Source: Tetrastigma voinierianum (lineage: Eukaryota > Streptophyta > Magnoliopsida > Vitales > Vitaceae). Taken from it: 64,000 nucleotides of DNA. The number at the start of each line of letters is the position of its first letter. Position 1 is the stretch's first letter. Where the stretch lies: NCBI GenBank assembly GCA_016808115.1, contig JAEQBH010000287.1, positions 3,038,001 to 3,102,000 of the forward strand, written 5' to 3'. A program made the position numbers and the translations under genes. Positions 1 to 11,822 of the stretch are shown in pieces. The notes beneath the pieces were generated by a model. The model saw nothing but the letters and a program-made list of their open reading frames with translations, had not been told where the DNA came from and ran no database searches.

Positions 1-286
1 TCAATCAATTATTCAGTCCATCAATCAATTAGGAAAATTGGCACGAAGCTTCCTCTCCCTTTGCTGGTTAGTGATTTTCTCTCCCTTTCCTTCACTTTAT
101 TGCATTTTCTCTCTAGCCAAACACTCCTTGATGATGACAAATCAAGGGATGCCTACTCAACCCCTCATCCTTGAAGGCCACTGGTGCTGTTTTGAGGCTG
201 TGTCGCATGTTGTCATGCTTTTCATGTTGGTATTTAAGGGTATTTGTGTTACTGTTTATCACCTTAGGTTAAATCTCTTAGGCATG
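1..286 (+). repeat. B-family LTR fragment (left window edge)
   Basis: This stretch matches the downstream part of the B-family LTR seen at 14739-14870 and 61950-62060. It has the same CT-rich tract, the same 'aaacac(c/t)c' block and the same aggaaggcca-like block. It begins with a short direct repeat of caatcaatta. It stops where the A element's LTR begins at 287, so A probably inserted here. The matching 3' end of such an LTR may be the piece at 32470-32829. No coding capacity is visible. Confidence 0.6.
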
Positions 287-639
287 TGATGAGTCTAAAA
301 ACTCATTAAGTTTTTAATCCATTTTTCTGAGTATACAGATAAATAAGTCGACTGTTTGCGTAAAGTGGATAATTAACTCAAATTTCATTTTATGCAAAAT
401 ACAAGAAACTCAAATCTAGCAAAAATCAAAAGAAACTAGCCACAGCAGAATTGAGGTCACAATTGAAAATTTAAGTCGCTGACAGAAGCTCGGGCCGTTG
501 TTTTATTCAAAGTCATGACATCAACAAATTCTATTATAAGAATAAAGAAAACTTGAATAAGTGAAGTCGACTCAAGAAGGAGGTTGCAAATAAAGAAAAC
601 GGTCGAAATTAAAGGAAATAATCAAAGGAAGACTCATGT

Positions 640-1445
640 CTACATCACTTTGATGTCTCGACAAAAGGATAGGATCGATGTCGCGACACCACTTTGAGGC
701 CGCGAAGGATCCTATGGTAGCCACAAGAAAGGTTCTTGTAAAAAGCAGCAGGTTGCAACTAGTTTTCAAATGCAAGGGTCCATTTCTATGTCGCGCAACA
801 TAAAAACAGAAAACAGCAAGTGCAACCTAAAATAGAAGCTCGAAAGGAGGCCGCAACCTCGTAGCCAAATGTAAGCACTCTGCCAAGAACCCAACTCACC
901 TTTACATATCAAGGATAAGAAATGATGTCGCGACCACTCAATAAAGGTCGCGACCTGAAGAAGAGTCGAATGTGAAGAAATTGAGGTTGCGACATTCACC
1001 TTGAGGTCGCGACTGAAAATAGGTGGGAAAGGAGGAAATTTGTTGCAGCAGAACCTGGAAACGCAACCAAGAAAAGAAATGGAAAGCAAAAGAGGTCGGA
1101 TATCACCATGAGGTCGCGACATAAAATTGAAACATATGAAGGCAAGAAGACCACCAACAGATTGGCGTAATTGCGTGTCACAACATGAAGTCATCATACA
1201 AACGTAGTGCTGTCGCGAACCTAAACCGATGTCGCACTGGTTTAAAGAATAGAAAGACAATGATGTTGCGACATGTAACTGAGGTCGCGACATCAACAAT
1301 GAAGGAACACTGAGCAAATGAGGTCGCGACCACAAACGATGTTGTGACTTACCCTACCAAAAGCAGCTGTTAGGACAACCGGGTTGCAACTTTGAAAGAA
1401 ACAAGTCATGCACCCATCACTGCACCAGAGAAACTATGTCGCACA
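640..1445. promoter_or_regulatory. GTCGCGAC palindrome array in A 5' LTR
   Basis: The 8-bp palindrome GTCGCGAC occurs exactly about seven times (near 677, 927, 947, 1004, 1114, 1284 and 1322). Many one-base derivatives such as GTTGCGAC, GTCTCGAC and GTCGCGAA lie between them, 20-60 bases apart and irregularly spaced. Flanks alternate between gAtGTCGCGAC and GAGGTCGCGAC. The block ends just before the TATA box. Long antisense ORFs here are by-products of the repeat. Binding-site function is inferred. Confidence 0.8.
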
Positions 1446-1512
1446 TGTATTATGAGCCGTTTTTCTTTGGAGTTCCACCGGAGCATTTAGGATTCGGCCC
1501 AAATTTTTTTAC

Positions 1513-1520
1513 TATAAATA
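1513..1520 (+). promoter_or_regulatory. TATA box of A 5' LTR
   Basis: TATAAATA followed by GATGG lies directly downstream of the palindrome array, as expected for the U3/R promoter of an LTR. The equivalent site in the second LTR (about 13078-13090) has decayed to gataaagataaata. Confidence 0.6.
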
Positions 1521-2997
1521 GATGGCTTTAGAAGAGTAAAGCAAGTTTTTCCGCCTTTCACTACCCAGAAAAGGAAAGTGGCGAGGAACTCGCATATTTT
1601 AGAGTAGATTTTTATTTTTTTTTTTATTTTTAGTTTCATTTTTTAGTTTGAATCTGCGAACTGTGCAGAGACGAGTAGAGCTGGATTTTTAGTTATATTA
1701 TTTTTCTTACGTGACACGTCCTCGTACTTATGAAATGTAAACAAATTTCAATCATTTTCCTCGCTATCAGAATTACGTTGGTCAGGCGGTGATCTGGGTG
1801 TTCATTTTTAATCTAAGAATGCAAAGAATTTATACAAATATGTTATATTTGATTTACATTTAGCTGGCGCCTTTCCCGCACAATTATGGGAGAATTAATT
1901 CTAACGCCTACTAACCTGTCATTTTGAATGATAAGTTCCAATAGCAAGACCTAATACCAGCTTGAGGGAATGTATCTTACTCCGATATCCATGATACCCT
2001 CCTCACAAGTGACACGTGAGACTCGATCTCCCAGAGCCGTAGAGCATTCTTTCTGGTATGTTCACTACCATTGACGAACCGTCGAGCTCGTATTCATTTT
2101 GATAAATCCCCCATTCCGCTCATAATTGAAGTTGGAGGGGTGTATTTAACAATATAAATAATCAGAGAGTTCACCTTAATCTAAAGGTAAGTTCCAATCC
2201 CCGTGTTAGCTTAGATCTAATTAAGGGAACGGGATAAACCCATAGATCTGAAGGTTGAGCTACCAATTAAGTGGTAGAAACTTTGCGAAAATCCTGAAAA
2301 AAATAGAAAAAGTTATGCTATCAACAGGAAATGGGTGTGAAGTATTGAGAAAGAAAAATACCCGGATCTTGCAAGAGAATTTGGAATACAGGTAGTTGGT
2401 TTGATCTTGTCTTCGAGAGAAGTAAGGATATTTGACCTGAATATGAGAAATCCAATTCCAAAACTAGGAAATCTCGACACAACTCGCATCCATGCAATGT
2501 GTATAAATGCAATTTAACTCGCTGGAATTGAATGTTTTATCGTATTTACTGGAGGTTTTCTGCTTTCTCACAAGAACCGATTCAATTCATTCTTTTATTT
2601 ACAATTTATTTTATTCATTTACTTTTGTTTTAGTTTAGTTTGAATATATTCAATAAGATAGATTTTTTAATTTTAGTTGTTTAGATAAACTTTCACTAAG
2701 GAGTTTTGGAGTCCAAATAGTATGGAATTTTTGGGTGATTAGTAGTTGATATGTAATTGCTATCAATCTCTCATGGGAATAATACCTAGACTATGATTCA
2801 TATTTTACTACTTGTATGACCTATGCACTTTGTCGTGTTTGAAGGATCGAACCCTTATTTTTAAATACCTAACATTAAGAGAAAATTATTTCATCAAGCA
2901 AACTTATTCAAAGTGACATAAAGAGAAATGTATAAGGCCTGAGCCATGTTAATTTGAGGGGTTCTTTAGTCTACACGAAAAGGCAAACAAGTTTTTA

Positions 2998-3014
2998 TGG
3001 CGCCACGCCGGATC
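2998..3014 (+). other. Primer-binding site of A (tRNA-Asp type)
   Basis: TGGCGCCacGCCGG-ATC matches the complement of the plant tRNA-Asp(GUC) 3' end, TGGCGCCGTTGCCGGGGATC, with a few changes. It starts a few bases after the CA end of the LTR, the right place for minus-strand priming. Confidence 0.75.
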
Positions 3015-3269
3015 AGTGAATTACCATCAATATTCTAATGCAAAAGAAGGAAATGCTAATTGGACATTTTATAAATCTAAAAGAATAAAATAGCTTTTTC
3101 AAGCAAGGGCTAAGCATCAACCACTAATCTTTAACAAGCCATGTTGAAAATATTTGTTTAGTTAGACGAATCCTATTAACTGAAAGTGTGCCTTTGATTT
3201 CGTGAAACCCTTTAATGCATGTGGAAATGATTCGACCGATTTCAACAGACACGACCGAGAGAACACTCG

Positions 3270-4860
3270 GGAGCTTAAGAAAGACAAAAAGATCAAAACG
3301 CAGCTATGGCATGAGAGACATGACCACAGCCAGAACAGATGCTGAACCGTAAGGCCTCCCATTACCGATAATAATGGAGGATTTCTGGAGGCCTATTATT
3401 CAGAAGAGTATTCTCAGAATCGACAAATGAATGTGGATGCAAATAATTTCAACTAAAGCTACTTCTTTATATCATACAATGGTTCAGCAACACGCTTATC
3501 ATTCGGTCATCCCACCGAAGATCGAAACGAGCACTGGAAGATTTCTCAGATGCATGCATCATGCTGAAGTCAAGGGCGTGGAGACCGTAGGTGATGCAAA
3601 GTTGCATCTCTTCCCATTTTCTTTCGGGATATGCAGCGCGCCCACATGGTATGAATCATTACCATATGGTTCGTTGATACTGGGAAGAGTTGGTGAGCCT
3701 ACTTCTCGCAGATTTTTCCATCTCTTACTTCGTAGAGAAGAAGAGGAGATATTAGTATTCCAACAAAGTGGAAGATGAGAGCCTATATGTAGCCCGGAAA
3801 GATTCAAGAGGTTGTCAAGAGTTGCCCTGATGATGAATAGATTGGAAGACCCGTGATTGACAAGGTATCATGCTTTAAATGATACATATAAGGGCATTAT
3901 CGAAGCTCATGCTGTGGAGCATTCTAACCAAAGTCACAGGCAGAGATCCGATGGGGAAGACCGAAAATGTAATATGAAAGCTCCATCTGAGTTTTCATGT
4001 GCGGTACACAGCAAGAGAAAAGGGGTCATGGAGTCAGCAAGATGACATCCATGGAGGCAAAGTTGATGCCATAATGGCAGGATGGACAAACAAGAGAGAA
4101 GATGCACACCGCTTCAGCAAATAGGAGCAGCCAGAAAGAGAAACGGGCTAGGTGCGTTATGTGGCAGGCCCAACAGAAGAAGATTCTTATGGTGCCTGAG
4201 AGCGCTGGCACGCGGAACGAGCCAAGAAGTTATCATTTCAAGCCAAATCCTAACCTGCCCACACACTAGAATCCAGCACTGAGGAACCATGAGAATTTCT
4301 CATATGGTGGAGGGGCATTACAAGGCCCAAGGAATGGACATCATCCTTAACCAGGATATCAGCAGCCAGCAAGGTTCCAGCAACAACATCAAGGAGGTTA
4401 AAGCAGAAATGAATATCAGGGTCAGAGGAGGACTCAACCATTTGAAGAACAAATGTTGCAGTTCATGGGAGACAACAAGAGGCTATTACAATTCCATGAA
4501 CAGAAACTGTCTGACTTGGAAGCTTTCAAGTCTGATACTCAAATGTTTTAGAAGAATGCTAGTGCCTCGCTGAAAAATTTGGAGACACAAGTAGGGCAAC
4601 TGGCCCTGAATATGCCAAATCAGAGCAAGGGTACATTCCCTAGTGACACTCAAAAGAACCCAAAAGACCGCATGGCAATTCAATTAAGAAGTGGGAAGGA
4701 TTTGTGCAAAGAACAAAAGGACGTAAAGGAAAGAAGAGACTGAAAGGGTGAGAAAGAAGAGGACCTAGTGCGAAGGAGAGAAGAGCACCCAGCATCAACA
4801 ACCGAAAGGAAGTAATGACTAAAAGAAGGAAGAGTACTCACTATACACCTTTAGTTCCAT
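3270..4860 (+). pseudogene. Element A gag (broken)
   Basis: This is the capsid/nucleocapsid precursor of an Athila/Tat-like element. Short stretches in shifting frames match the C-element gag: MEDFWRPI near 3373, a capsid core near 3600-3790 and the C-terminal block NPKDRMAIQLRSGK near 4650-4700. The Q-rich segment before 4500 and a lysine/glutamate-rich tail are also present. Several frameshifts and stops mean that no product longer than about 115 residues is possible. The leader between the primer site and gag (3015-3270) has no ORF. Limits are approximate and come from alignment to C. Confidence 0.7.
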
Positions 4861-5089
4861 TTCACGCCGTAGACTGTAAGTCAAGAAGAGAAGAACGCTT
4901 AAATTCTCGACATTTTCAAGAAAAATAGAAATAAATATCCATTCATAGAGGTAATCAACCAAATGCCTCTTTATGCAAAAATTCTCGAAGGAGATACTCG
5001 AGCAAGAAAAGGAAGATAGCCGAGTGAGGGAACATTAAATTTGATTAAGCAATTGTAAAGGCCATTATCTAGCAAAAGCTCCCAAAGAA

Positions 5090-5510
5090 AGATGAAGGAC
5101 CTCGCAGCTTCACAATTCCCCCGCTTCCATAAAGGAAATATGAATTCAAGAAAGCTTGCGATTCTCGCGCTAGTATAAATTTGATGCCTCTAATGGGCCA
5201 GCAGAGGTTTAATTTGGGGAACTTACCCAACAACGCTTACATTGCGCATGGCCGATAGATCAAATGGCACAACCGTAAGGCATTCTGAAGATGTACTTGT
5301 CAAGGTCGGGAAATGCATATTCCCGCGATTTTGTTATCATGCAGACGGATGAAGATACCCAAGTTCCTTGTCATTGGAAGACTCTTCTTAGCAACCGGAG
5401 CTGTCGATAGATGTATCGAAAAGGTAACCGACACTCATGGTTGAAAATGAAGCAAAGGTGATTTTATCATTAATAGAGTCTCCGAACATCCCGATGTAGA
5501 TGCGCACGCT
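5090..5510 (+). pseudogene. Element A aspartic protease (broken)
   Basis: The polyprotein protease is recognisable by a degraded D(L)(G)AS active-site region near 5160-5175, the block SEDVLVKVGK near 5290 and a relic of the LGRPFLA flap-end motif near 5380. It is split over at least three frames. The same block is cleaner in element C (39780-40280). The stretch 4860-5090 between gag and protease is a degraded gag tail / protease linker in the same order as in C. Confidence 0.65.
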
Positions 5511-5759
5511 GTATGGTCGTAGGAAATAATAGCCTTCTCAATGTTAAATCACTCGATCAGATCCTTCAACACTCTATCAATGAAATTGAGATGAATTTTC
5601 AGTATCTTGAGAGACTTGGTTGTGAAGTTCTGCCTTGAAATTTTTTTAACAAGGAAACAGTCTCGAGTATAAATGAAAACAGTCAAGATGAAGTTATGCA
5701 ATGTAAATGAAAGAAATTCACGAAAGAGGAAAACTAGTGCGTATGATTAACATCAAAGA

Positions 5760-7200
5760 ATTGCTCGGCCATTTAAAATATGAGTTTTTGTGAACTAGAA
5801 AGAGAAAATCGATATCATATCACCGCATTGGACTGTCGAAAAATAGAAGTTGTTTGCAATTCCGAAAATACAAGGAAGCAATTTCTCGTCAATCAAGATC
5901 AAGGGTATCAACCTCCATTCAGATGCACAAAATATTGCCGATGATAATGCAAAAATTTTATATTGAGCATCAGCCGAGGCCGAACCCAATGATGAAAAAG
6001 AAGCAGTGAAAAGAAGTTCAATGTTAAATGCGGTGTTTTATATATGCTATATCGATAGTTCTCGGGTAAGCCTGCATGGTTCCCAAGAAAGGTGGATTCA
6101 CTGCGGATCGAAATGAAAAGAATGAGCCGATTCCTACAAGAACCGTGGATGTGATGGAGGTGTATTGACTATAGAAAATTGAATACCGCAAATCCGTAAA
6201 GGATCGTTTTCCTCGCTTCATTGATCGATGTCGATAGGTTGGAAGGACAATTTCATTTTTGCTTTACGGATACTCGATATAACTAAATTGCTATTGCACT
6301 GGCATCGTGAGAAAACCACTTTTAAATGCCCATTTGTGATTTCTTTGCTTTTAGAGAATGCCATTTCGGTTTGTGTAATGCCCTAAGATCTTCCAATGAT
6401 GCATGATCTCTATATTTTATGATCTAGTAAGAAGTTATGGAGATCTTCATGGATGATTTTACAAAGGTATGGATCCGGGCCAATAGTGTCTCGCATAACT
6501 CAGTGGCGCACTTTAAAGGTGCAAAGACGTTAACCTAGCTCAATTGGGAAAATGCCATTTTATGGTTACAAAAGGAATTGTCTTAGGCACACGATTTCGT
6601 GAAAGGTGGCTTCGAGGTAGACTGCATGCTCTAATTATAAGAAATCTAATGCCACCCACTACAGTCAAGGGAATTATAAGTTTCTTAGGACATGCTGGAT
6701 TTTATAGAAGATTTATCAGAGATTTCTCAAAAATATCTAGACCACTATGCAGATTGTTGGAAAAAGATACTAAGTTCTATTTTGATGAATCCTGCCATAA
6801 TGCATTTGAAGAAATCAACCAGACAATAAGCTCCCATCACGGCAAAACCAGATTGAACAGAATTTGAAATCACGTGGTGACACGTTGATTTTGCAATGGG
6901 AGTTGTATTGGGACATAAAGAGGAAAAATTGTTCAAGGCCATCCACTATGCTAGCAAAACCTTTAATGAAGCTCAAGAAAATTACTCTACTACTGAAAAG
7001 GAGATGCTGGCAATAGTATTTGCATGTGAAAAATTTAGGCCATATATTTTGTGGTCCCATGTTGTTATACACATCATCATGCAAAGAATTAAGTATCTAA
7101 TGGCAAAGAAAGAAGCCTAGATTGATCAAAATTATTATCAAGTAAGAATTTGATTTAGAAATAAAAGACAAGAAGGGTTGTGACAATGTGATAACTGATC
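5760..7200 (+). pseudogene. Element A reverse transcriptase / RNase H (broken)
   Basis: This is the RT and RNase H of a Ty3/gypsy polyprotein. Visible landmarks are the VPKKGG block near 6075, PIPTRT near 6130, the catalytic FMDD at 6446-6457, the thumb block GFYRRFIRDFSKISRPL near 6693-6750, and the RNase H blocks TEKEMLAIVFACEKFRPYI (6990-7046) and KYLMAKK. The RNase H start has lost the usual CDAS residues: only the MGVVLG part at 6896 remains. Frames change repeatedly and stop codons are common, so it is dead. The 5510-5760 stretch is a connecting region with no intact frame. Confidence 0.8.
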
Positions 7201-7459
7201 ACTTGTCAAGAGTAGAGAAACCCACTGTACAAGAGGAAGGAAGAGAAATAGCAAAAATTTTTCCAGATGAGCAGTTATTCCAGTTGTCACTCCAATCACC
7301 CTGGTATACTGATATTGTGAACTTCTTAGCTTCAGGGAATTATACCACCGTAATTCAAATTTACCAACAGAGAAAACGCTAAGGACTCCGACACAGTACT
7401 AAGATCCGACGACTCCATTATCATTTAAAGAGGAAATGATCCGACTATAAGGAGATGTA

Positions 7460-8420
7460 CTTTAAGGAGAGCAAGCGCAAGATTTTATAAGAATGTCATG
7501 CATCACCATATGGAGGACATTTTGCAGGAGATAAAATAGCCCACAAAATTCTCCAAATGTGATTTCCATCGGGCCTACTTTTTTGCTGACCGCTTTTGAA
7601 TGGGTGAAGTTATGATCAATGCCAAAGAATGGGAAATATTAGCAAAAGGTACGAGATGCCCCCGCAAGGTATCCCGTGGTACAATTGTTCATGTATGGGG
7701 AATGGATTATGCAGCCTTTTTCCAGTTCTCATTTAAATATATACATACTCCTAGCTGTGGATTATGTATCAAAATGGCCGAAAGTGCAGCTCGTCTAAAA
7801 GAATGATGCCAATACAGTTGTGGATTTTTACGAGAAATATTCTCGCATTCGGGACACCTGCAATAATTAGTGATGGAGGGAGCCATTTTCCAAATAAGGT
7901 GTTTGACAAACTCATGAGCAGATATGGTATCAAACATATTATGAGCTTGGCTTATCATCCTCAAACAAATGGGCAAGCTGAAATTTCCAACAGGAACAAA
8001 GAAAATTTGGAAAAGATCAGAGTTCTAGCATAAGAGAGAGAGATTGGTCAGCCAAGCTTGATGATGCACTCAGCATACAGACTGCCTTTAAACTCCCATT
8101 GGAATGTCCCCATACAGGCTTGTCATTGGAAAACCTTGTCACCTACCTCGAGCTAGGAATATAAAGCTATGTGGGCCATCAAGAAGCTTAATTACTCTTT
8201 AAAGACGCTTAAGGAAGACAGTGGGCTTACTCCAGCTTAAAATGAATTGGAAGAGTTGAGAATGAAGCCTATGATAGTGCCAGAATTTACAAGGATAAAC
8301 AAAAAATGGCATAATCAACGAATTTTGAGGAGGGAATCTTACATGTGAGATAAGGTCTCATATTCAACCCAAACTAAGACACTTTCAAGGAAAGCTAAAA
8401 TACAAATGGAGGGACCATTT
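7460..8420 (+). pseudogene. Element A integrase (broken)
   Basis: This is the integrase that would insert the cDNA. The zinc-finger part near 7495-7620 is frameshifted. The first catalytic D lies in VWGMDY (near 7694-7711), the second in ISDGGSHF (near 7867-7890) and the E in NGQAEISNR (near 7969-7996). Downstream, the GKPC-like and ARIYKDK blocks of the C-terminal part are recognisable to about 8420. Multiple frameshifts split it. It follows RNase H, the Ty3 order. Confidence 0.75.
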
Positions 8421-8760
8421 ACAAAGGGTATCAAGCACATAGCTTGGGGGCAAAGGACACTTAGAAACCAGCAATCATGAGGAGTTCAAAGTTAATGGGC
8501 CAGATTAAAGTACCACCTTGAGAGAAAGCAATTGGAAGAGTAACCCTTAGTCTTGAACAAGGGAAATTGAAGAAATGTAAACAATGGCAGCGAGTAAAGT
8601 CCAAATTAAAGACTAAAATCGAGTACCAGGAAAGCAATCCACACCAAACTTGTTTTAAATTTTCTTGTTTTAGTTTTAAATTTCTGTGTTTAATAGCATA
8701 TTGTGATATCTCATTATAGATTTGAAGAGTAAAATATATATATATATATATATATATAGT

Positions 8761-8805
<45 letters not shown>

Positions 8806-9204
8806 GTTTTATAGGACAATGAAGATTGTGGAAAAGGAGAGCATCTGGAATCAAACTTCAATCAGCATAAGAGACCAAAAGGGGCGATATTCTTCTTGAT
8901 TTGGATTTTAAAAATTTGTCTTGATACGCAGCATGATTGGAAGGGCGTCGTCTCTTCACATTCAAGGAAGAGAAAAGTTCTTTTTCTGGGGAATTTCTTT
9001 ATCTTACTTTGGTGCTTTAATTTGAATGTGATGCAGTGGAAGTTGTTGAATTGCATGATGAAGATGAATCTGAGTTGTAGTTGTTTTGATTGGAATTGAA
9101 TAAATTGAACTGGTTGAATTTGAGTGTTTATGTTTTGTCAACATTAATCCAAAAGTTGCAACCAAGAATGTTGGATGTGAAAAATAAAAAGTGGAAAAGA
9201 AATT
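8420..9204 (+). other. A post-integrase spacer
   Basis: This spacer without a convincing gene follows integrase. It aligns loosely with C at 43090-43760 and holds a long (TA)n tract. Short ORFs here are chance or microsatellite-driven. Confidence 0.5.
8733..8802. repeat. (TA)n microsatellite
   Basis: Two nearly pure TA runs, separated by the short interruption 'gtag', span about 70 bases. This is the only long dinucleotide tract in the window. Such tracts slip easily and may be length-variable. Confidence 0.95.
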
Positions 9205-9480
9205 CAAAATAATGAAACTGAGGTCACGACTGAATTAAAGAAGGGAAAGAACATTTTTATGTTGCAACATCAAATTTGTCGTGACCATTTCGTGCTCACA
9301 AACTAAAATTTTGAAGCACCAAAATAGTCCAAAAGTCAATAAAAGTGGATTTTAAAACCTCTCATTTTGGGCATCTCAGCAGTTAAAAATTAAATTAATT
9401 GAAAATCATTAATTTAGAGGCTCAATACTTAATGTCGCGACTCCCATATCGCTGTTATGACATTTTACTCAGCGTCTATT
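9205..9480. promoter_or_regulatory. Internal palindrome array of element A
   Basis: Decayed copies of the LTR palindrome occur between integrase and the 3' LTR: GGTCACGAC, TGTTGCAAC, TTGTCGTGACC and one exact TGTCGCGAC near 9434. Position and content correspond to the array before ORF3 in element C (43790-44150). Here no ORF3 is recognisable downstream. Confidence 0.6.
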
Positions 9481-11810
9481 GCACTTCAAATTCCATTCGG
9501 CTACAATTTACCCAAACCTTTCAGTTTTTCATTATTCATTCAGAATCTTTGAAATAAATAGTTATTAATGCAGAAACAGAAATCAATGTCTTGATTGAAC
9601 AAATTGGTTTAGTATGCTTAGTTGAGGGAGAATAACTGAGGAATTGAATAATCTCAAGAAAACGATCAATATTTCCAAGACCTCAAAACTCATAGAAATA
9701 TCAAAGAGCAAGAATTGGAGAAACCTCATTCAATTCATTCATCGAAAATTTAAAGAAAGAATAAATGGCCTTGTAGTTTCCAAGAGACGCAAATCACTAT
9801 AAAAGGATGGGATAACAAAGGAAAAACAAACAAAGAGAATGAGAGAAAAGAAGAGCTCCAAGGCTGTGATCACAGAGTTTATGGAATGAATGGAGTCGGA
9901 AAACAAACCAATTCCATTCCTTATTCCATAAAACGCTGTGTAATCAAGAGAGTGGTTGATGGGAAAGGAATTGGAAGAAGGGTTAATTAGAACCCATCAA
10001 CTTCTCCAAAGAAAAAGGGAGAAAGGGCTCCAATTTGTTGCACAACTTTGTTCATGGCCGAATCACTCTTGGAGTAAGCTCAAGGTCTGGTGAACCAAAT
10101 TGAAGCAGGGGCTGCAACCTTTAGAGGGAAGATATAGGATTTTAGATTAAGAAATAGAGAGTTTTTCAATTTAGTTGGCAACTATTGTAAGGAAAGGCAT
10201 TGTACAATATCGAAATGTTTTGATATTTGAATAAAATTTTGTTGACCTACAAATGACGGTTATGAGTAAATTGAAATTTTGTTTTTGTGTCATTTTCCTC
10301 TGCTTAGCATGATAAATAAATAAATGTTTTTCTGCAAGAATCAAATAAATAATTCTATTCTTTCAAGAACAACAATTTCAGAAGGAATTGTATGGAATGA
10401 TTAAACCGGAAATAAGGAGTATTACCCGCATTGTTTAAATTCACTTTAGTTTGCAAAATTGGCACTGTCATTGCTCAGTGGAACAAAATACTGATGAAAT
10501 AATGTAAGTAGACAAAGAATAAATACAAGTCTTGAAGAAATAATAGACTTTGGTCAACAAAACTTATGAAGCTTTGACAGGAATTAGGAACATCTTCTGG
10601 GAAATTTAGGATTGAGAGTCCATAGTCCTAGAACTTGTTTGATTATTGATTGAGGCGAAATCTTAGGTGAAAACAACCAACAAGAAATGATAGAGGCCAT
10701 CCTTGGCAGTTTGAGCTTTTCTAAACCTACTCTCAATATATGCTTAAGCATATTCTCTAGTTCCTTGAATTGAGCCAAATAAGCCTTATTTCTTCAATAA
10801 TAACAGTAACTGAAACCTAAATTCCCTTCCTTGCAATAAACTCACAAGAAGAGCCCGCCATCCAGCTTCCGCCATAAAAAGTTTATCAGGAAGAAAGAAA
10901 AATGTCAGGAAAAATATTTCCAAATTTTTACAATGAAGGAGGTGAAGAAGTAAAGAAGCAGAAGCTAGTGAAATAAGGAATAAGTTTTGTCTTGTGGCCT
11001 ATTTCCCTTGAACAATTAAGCTCGTAGGGGTGTTTTAACACCTAGTACCCTAATACCAACTGGTATGGGAGTTGCTAGCCCAAAGTTCTCTAAGAGTAAT
11101 AGAAAGCCTAAGAAGACAAAACATTGCACTATTCCCAATCCTAGAAAAACAAAAGCAAAAGAGTTCAAAGGAACTGGCTTGAATAGAGTGCATATGGAAA
11201 TTTAAATTCCCTAAAAAGAATTCAACATGAAGATGAATCAGGCCAAGATTGAAGAGAATCAGCAAGAACAAAGAAGAAAAAGGGTGAAAGTTGAAGGCAA
11301 AAAGTACAGAGAAAAAGTGGAAACTGGGTAATTTACAACTTAAAATTTTCCATTATCTACTCAATTACCTAAGCCCAACATTACAAGCCTGAAAGACCTC
11401 ATTGATTTTGAAGGTTGAATTTACCTACATTAGTGGAGATCAATATGAAAAACAAGCCTATGGGACTTTGACAAACAATCCAAGAAAACTCCCAGAAGAT
11501 TTACTACATTCAACATGAAGATGAAAAGGATTGAAGACCTGCACACACACACAGAACAAGACTTGTTGAATAAATTGTTTAAATACATTAGTTCATCAAG
11601 AAATTTGTGATAGAAGTATACCATGTCTTATTCTTGAATCCAAACTGAAATTTAAAATGATGCTGGTATCTCTTAATTCTAGATCAGAAGGTGGAATGAG
11701 AAAGACCGTGGTATGAATCAAAAAAATGCCCTTAAAAATTTTCTAAGCTTATTTGTTTGAGGACAAACAATTCTTTCTTCTCTTTGCTTGGGGACAAGCA
11801 AAATTTTAAG
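9481..11810 (+). other. A 3' non-coding region
   Basis: No gene is supported here. Positions 9480-10180 match nothing else in the window and occupy the place of ORF3 in C; a TATA-like ctataaaagg lies near 9792. From about 10200 onward the sequence aligns with C 46200-48050: the 'acatcttct' block at 10590, the lggcgaaatcttagg block at 10650 and the 'caactggtatgggagtt' block at 11056. This is therefore the shared 3' untranslated region. The last part, 11750-11810, carries the pair gaggacaaacaa / ggggacaagcaa typical of the region before the PPT. Confidence 0.5.
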
Positions 11811-11822
11811 TTTCGGGGAGTT
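11811..11822 (+). other. Polypurine tract of A
   Basis: tttcggggagtt lies directly against the TGATGAG start of the LTR. It is a damaged form of the tttgggggaatt tract at the same place in C. It would prime plus-strand synthesis. Confidence 0.7.

Larger units (their letters stand above)
287..2989 (+). repeat. Element A 5' LTR (Athila/Tat-like Ty3/gypsy)
   Basis: The LTR starts TGATGAGTCTAAAA and ends in CA six bases plus one before a tRNA-Asp-type primer site. It is about 2.7 kb and is repeated at 11823-13911 plus 27938-28593, which defines it as an LTR. In order it contains an AT-rich first 350 bases, a GTCGCGAC palindrome array (640-1445), TATAAATA at 1513 and a long U5/R region. Its two copies differ by many short gaps as well as substitutions. 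The unusual length is normal for Athila/Tat elements. Confidence 0.85.

Noticed and set aside
766..1335. Minus-strand ORF of 189 codons with repeated C-R-D and V-A-T words
   Set aside because: It lies in the palindrome array of an LTR. The repeated words are translations of GTCGCGAC-type repeats. The same kind of ORF appears at 12321-12746, 48329-48580 and 48644-48919.
8676..8861. Minus-strand ORF with Tyr-Ile repeats
   Set aside because: It is a translation of the (TA)n microsatellite.
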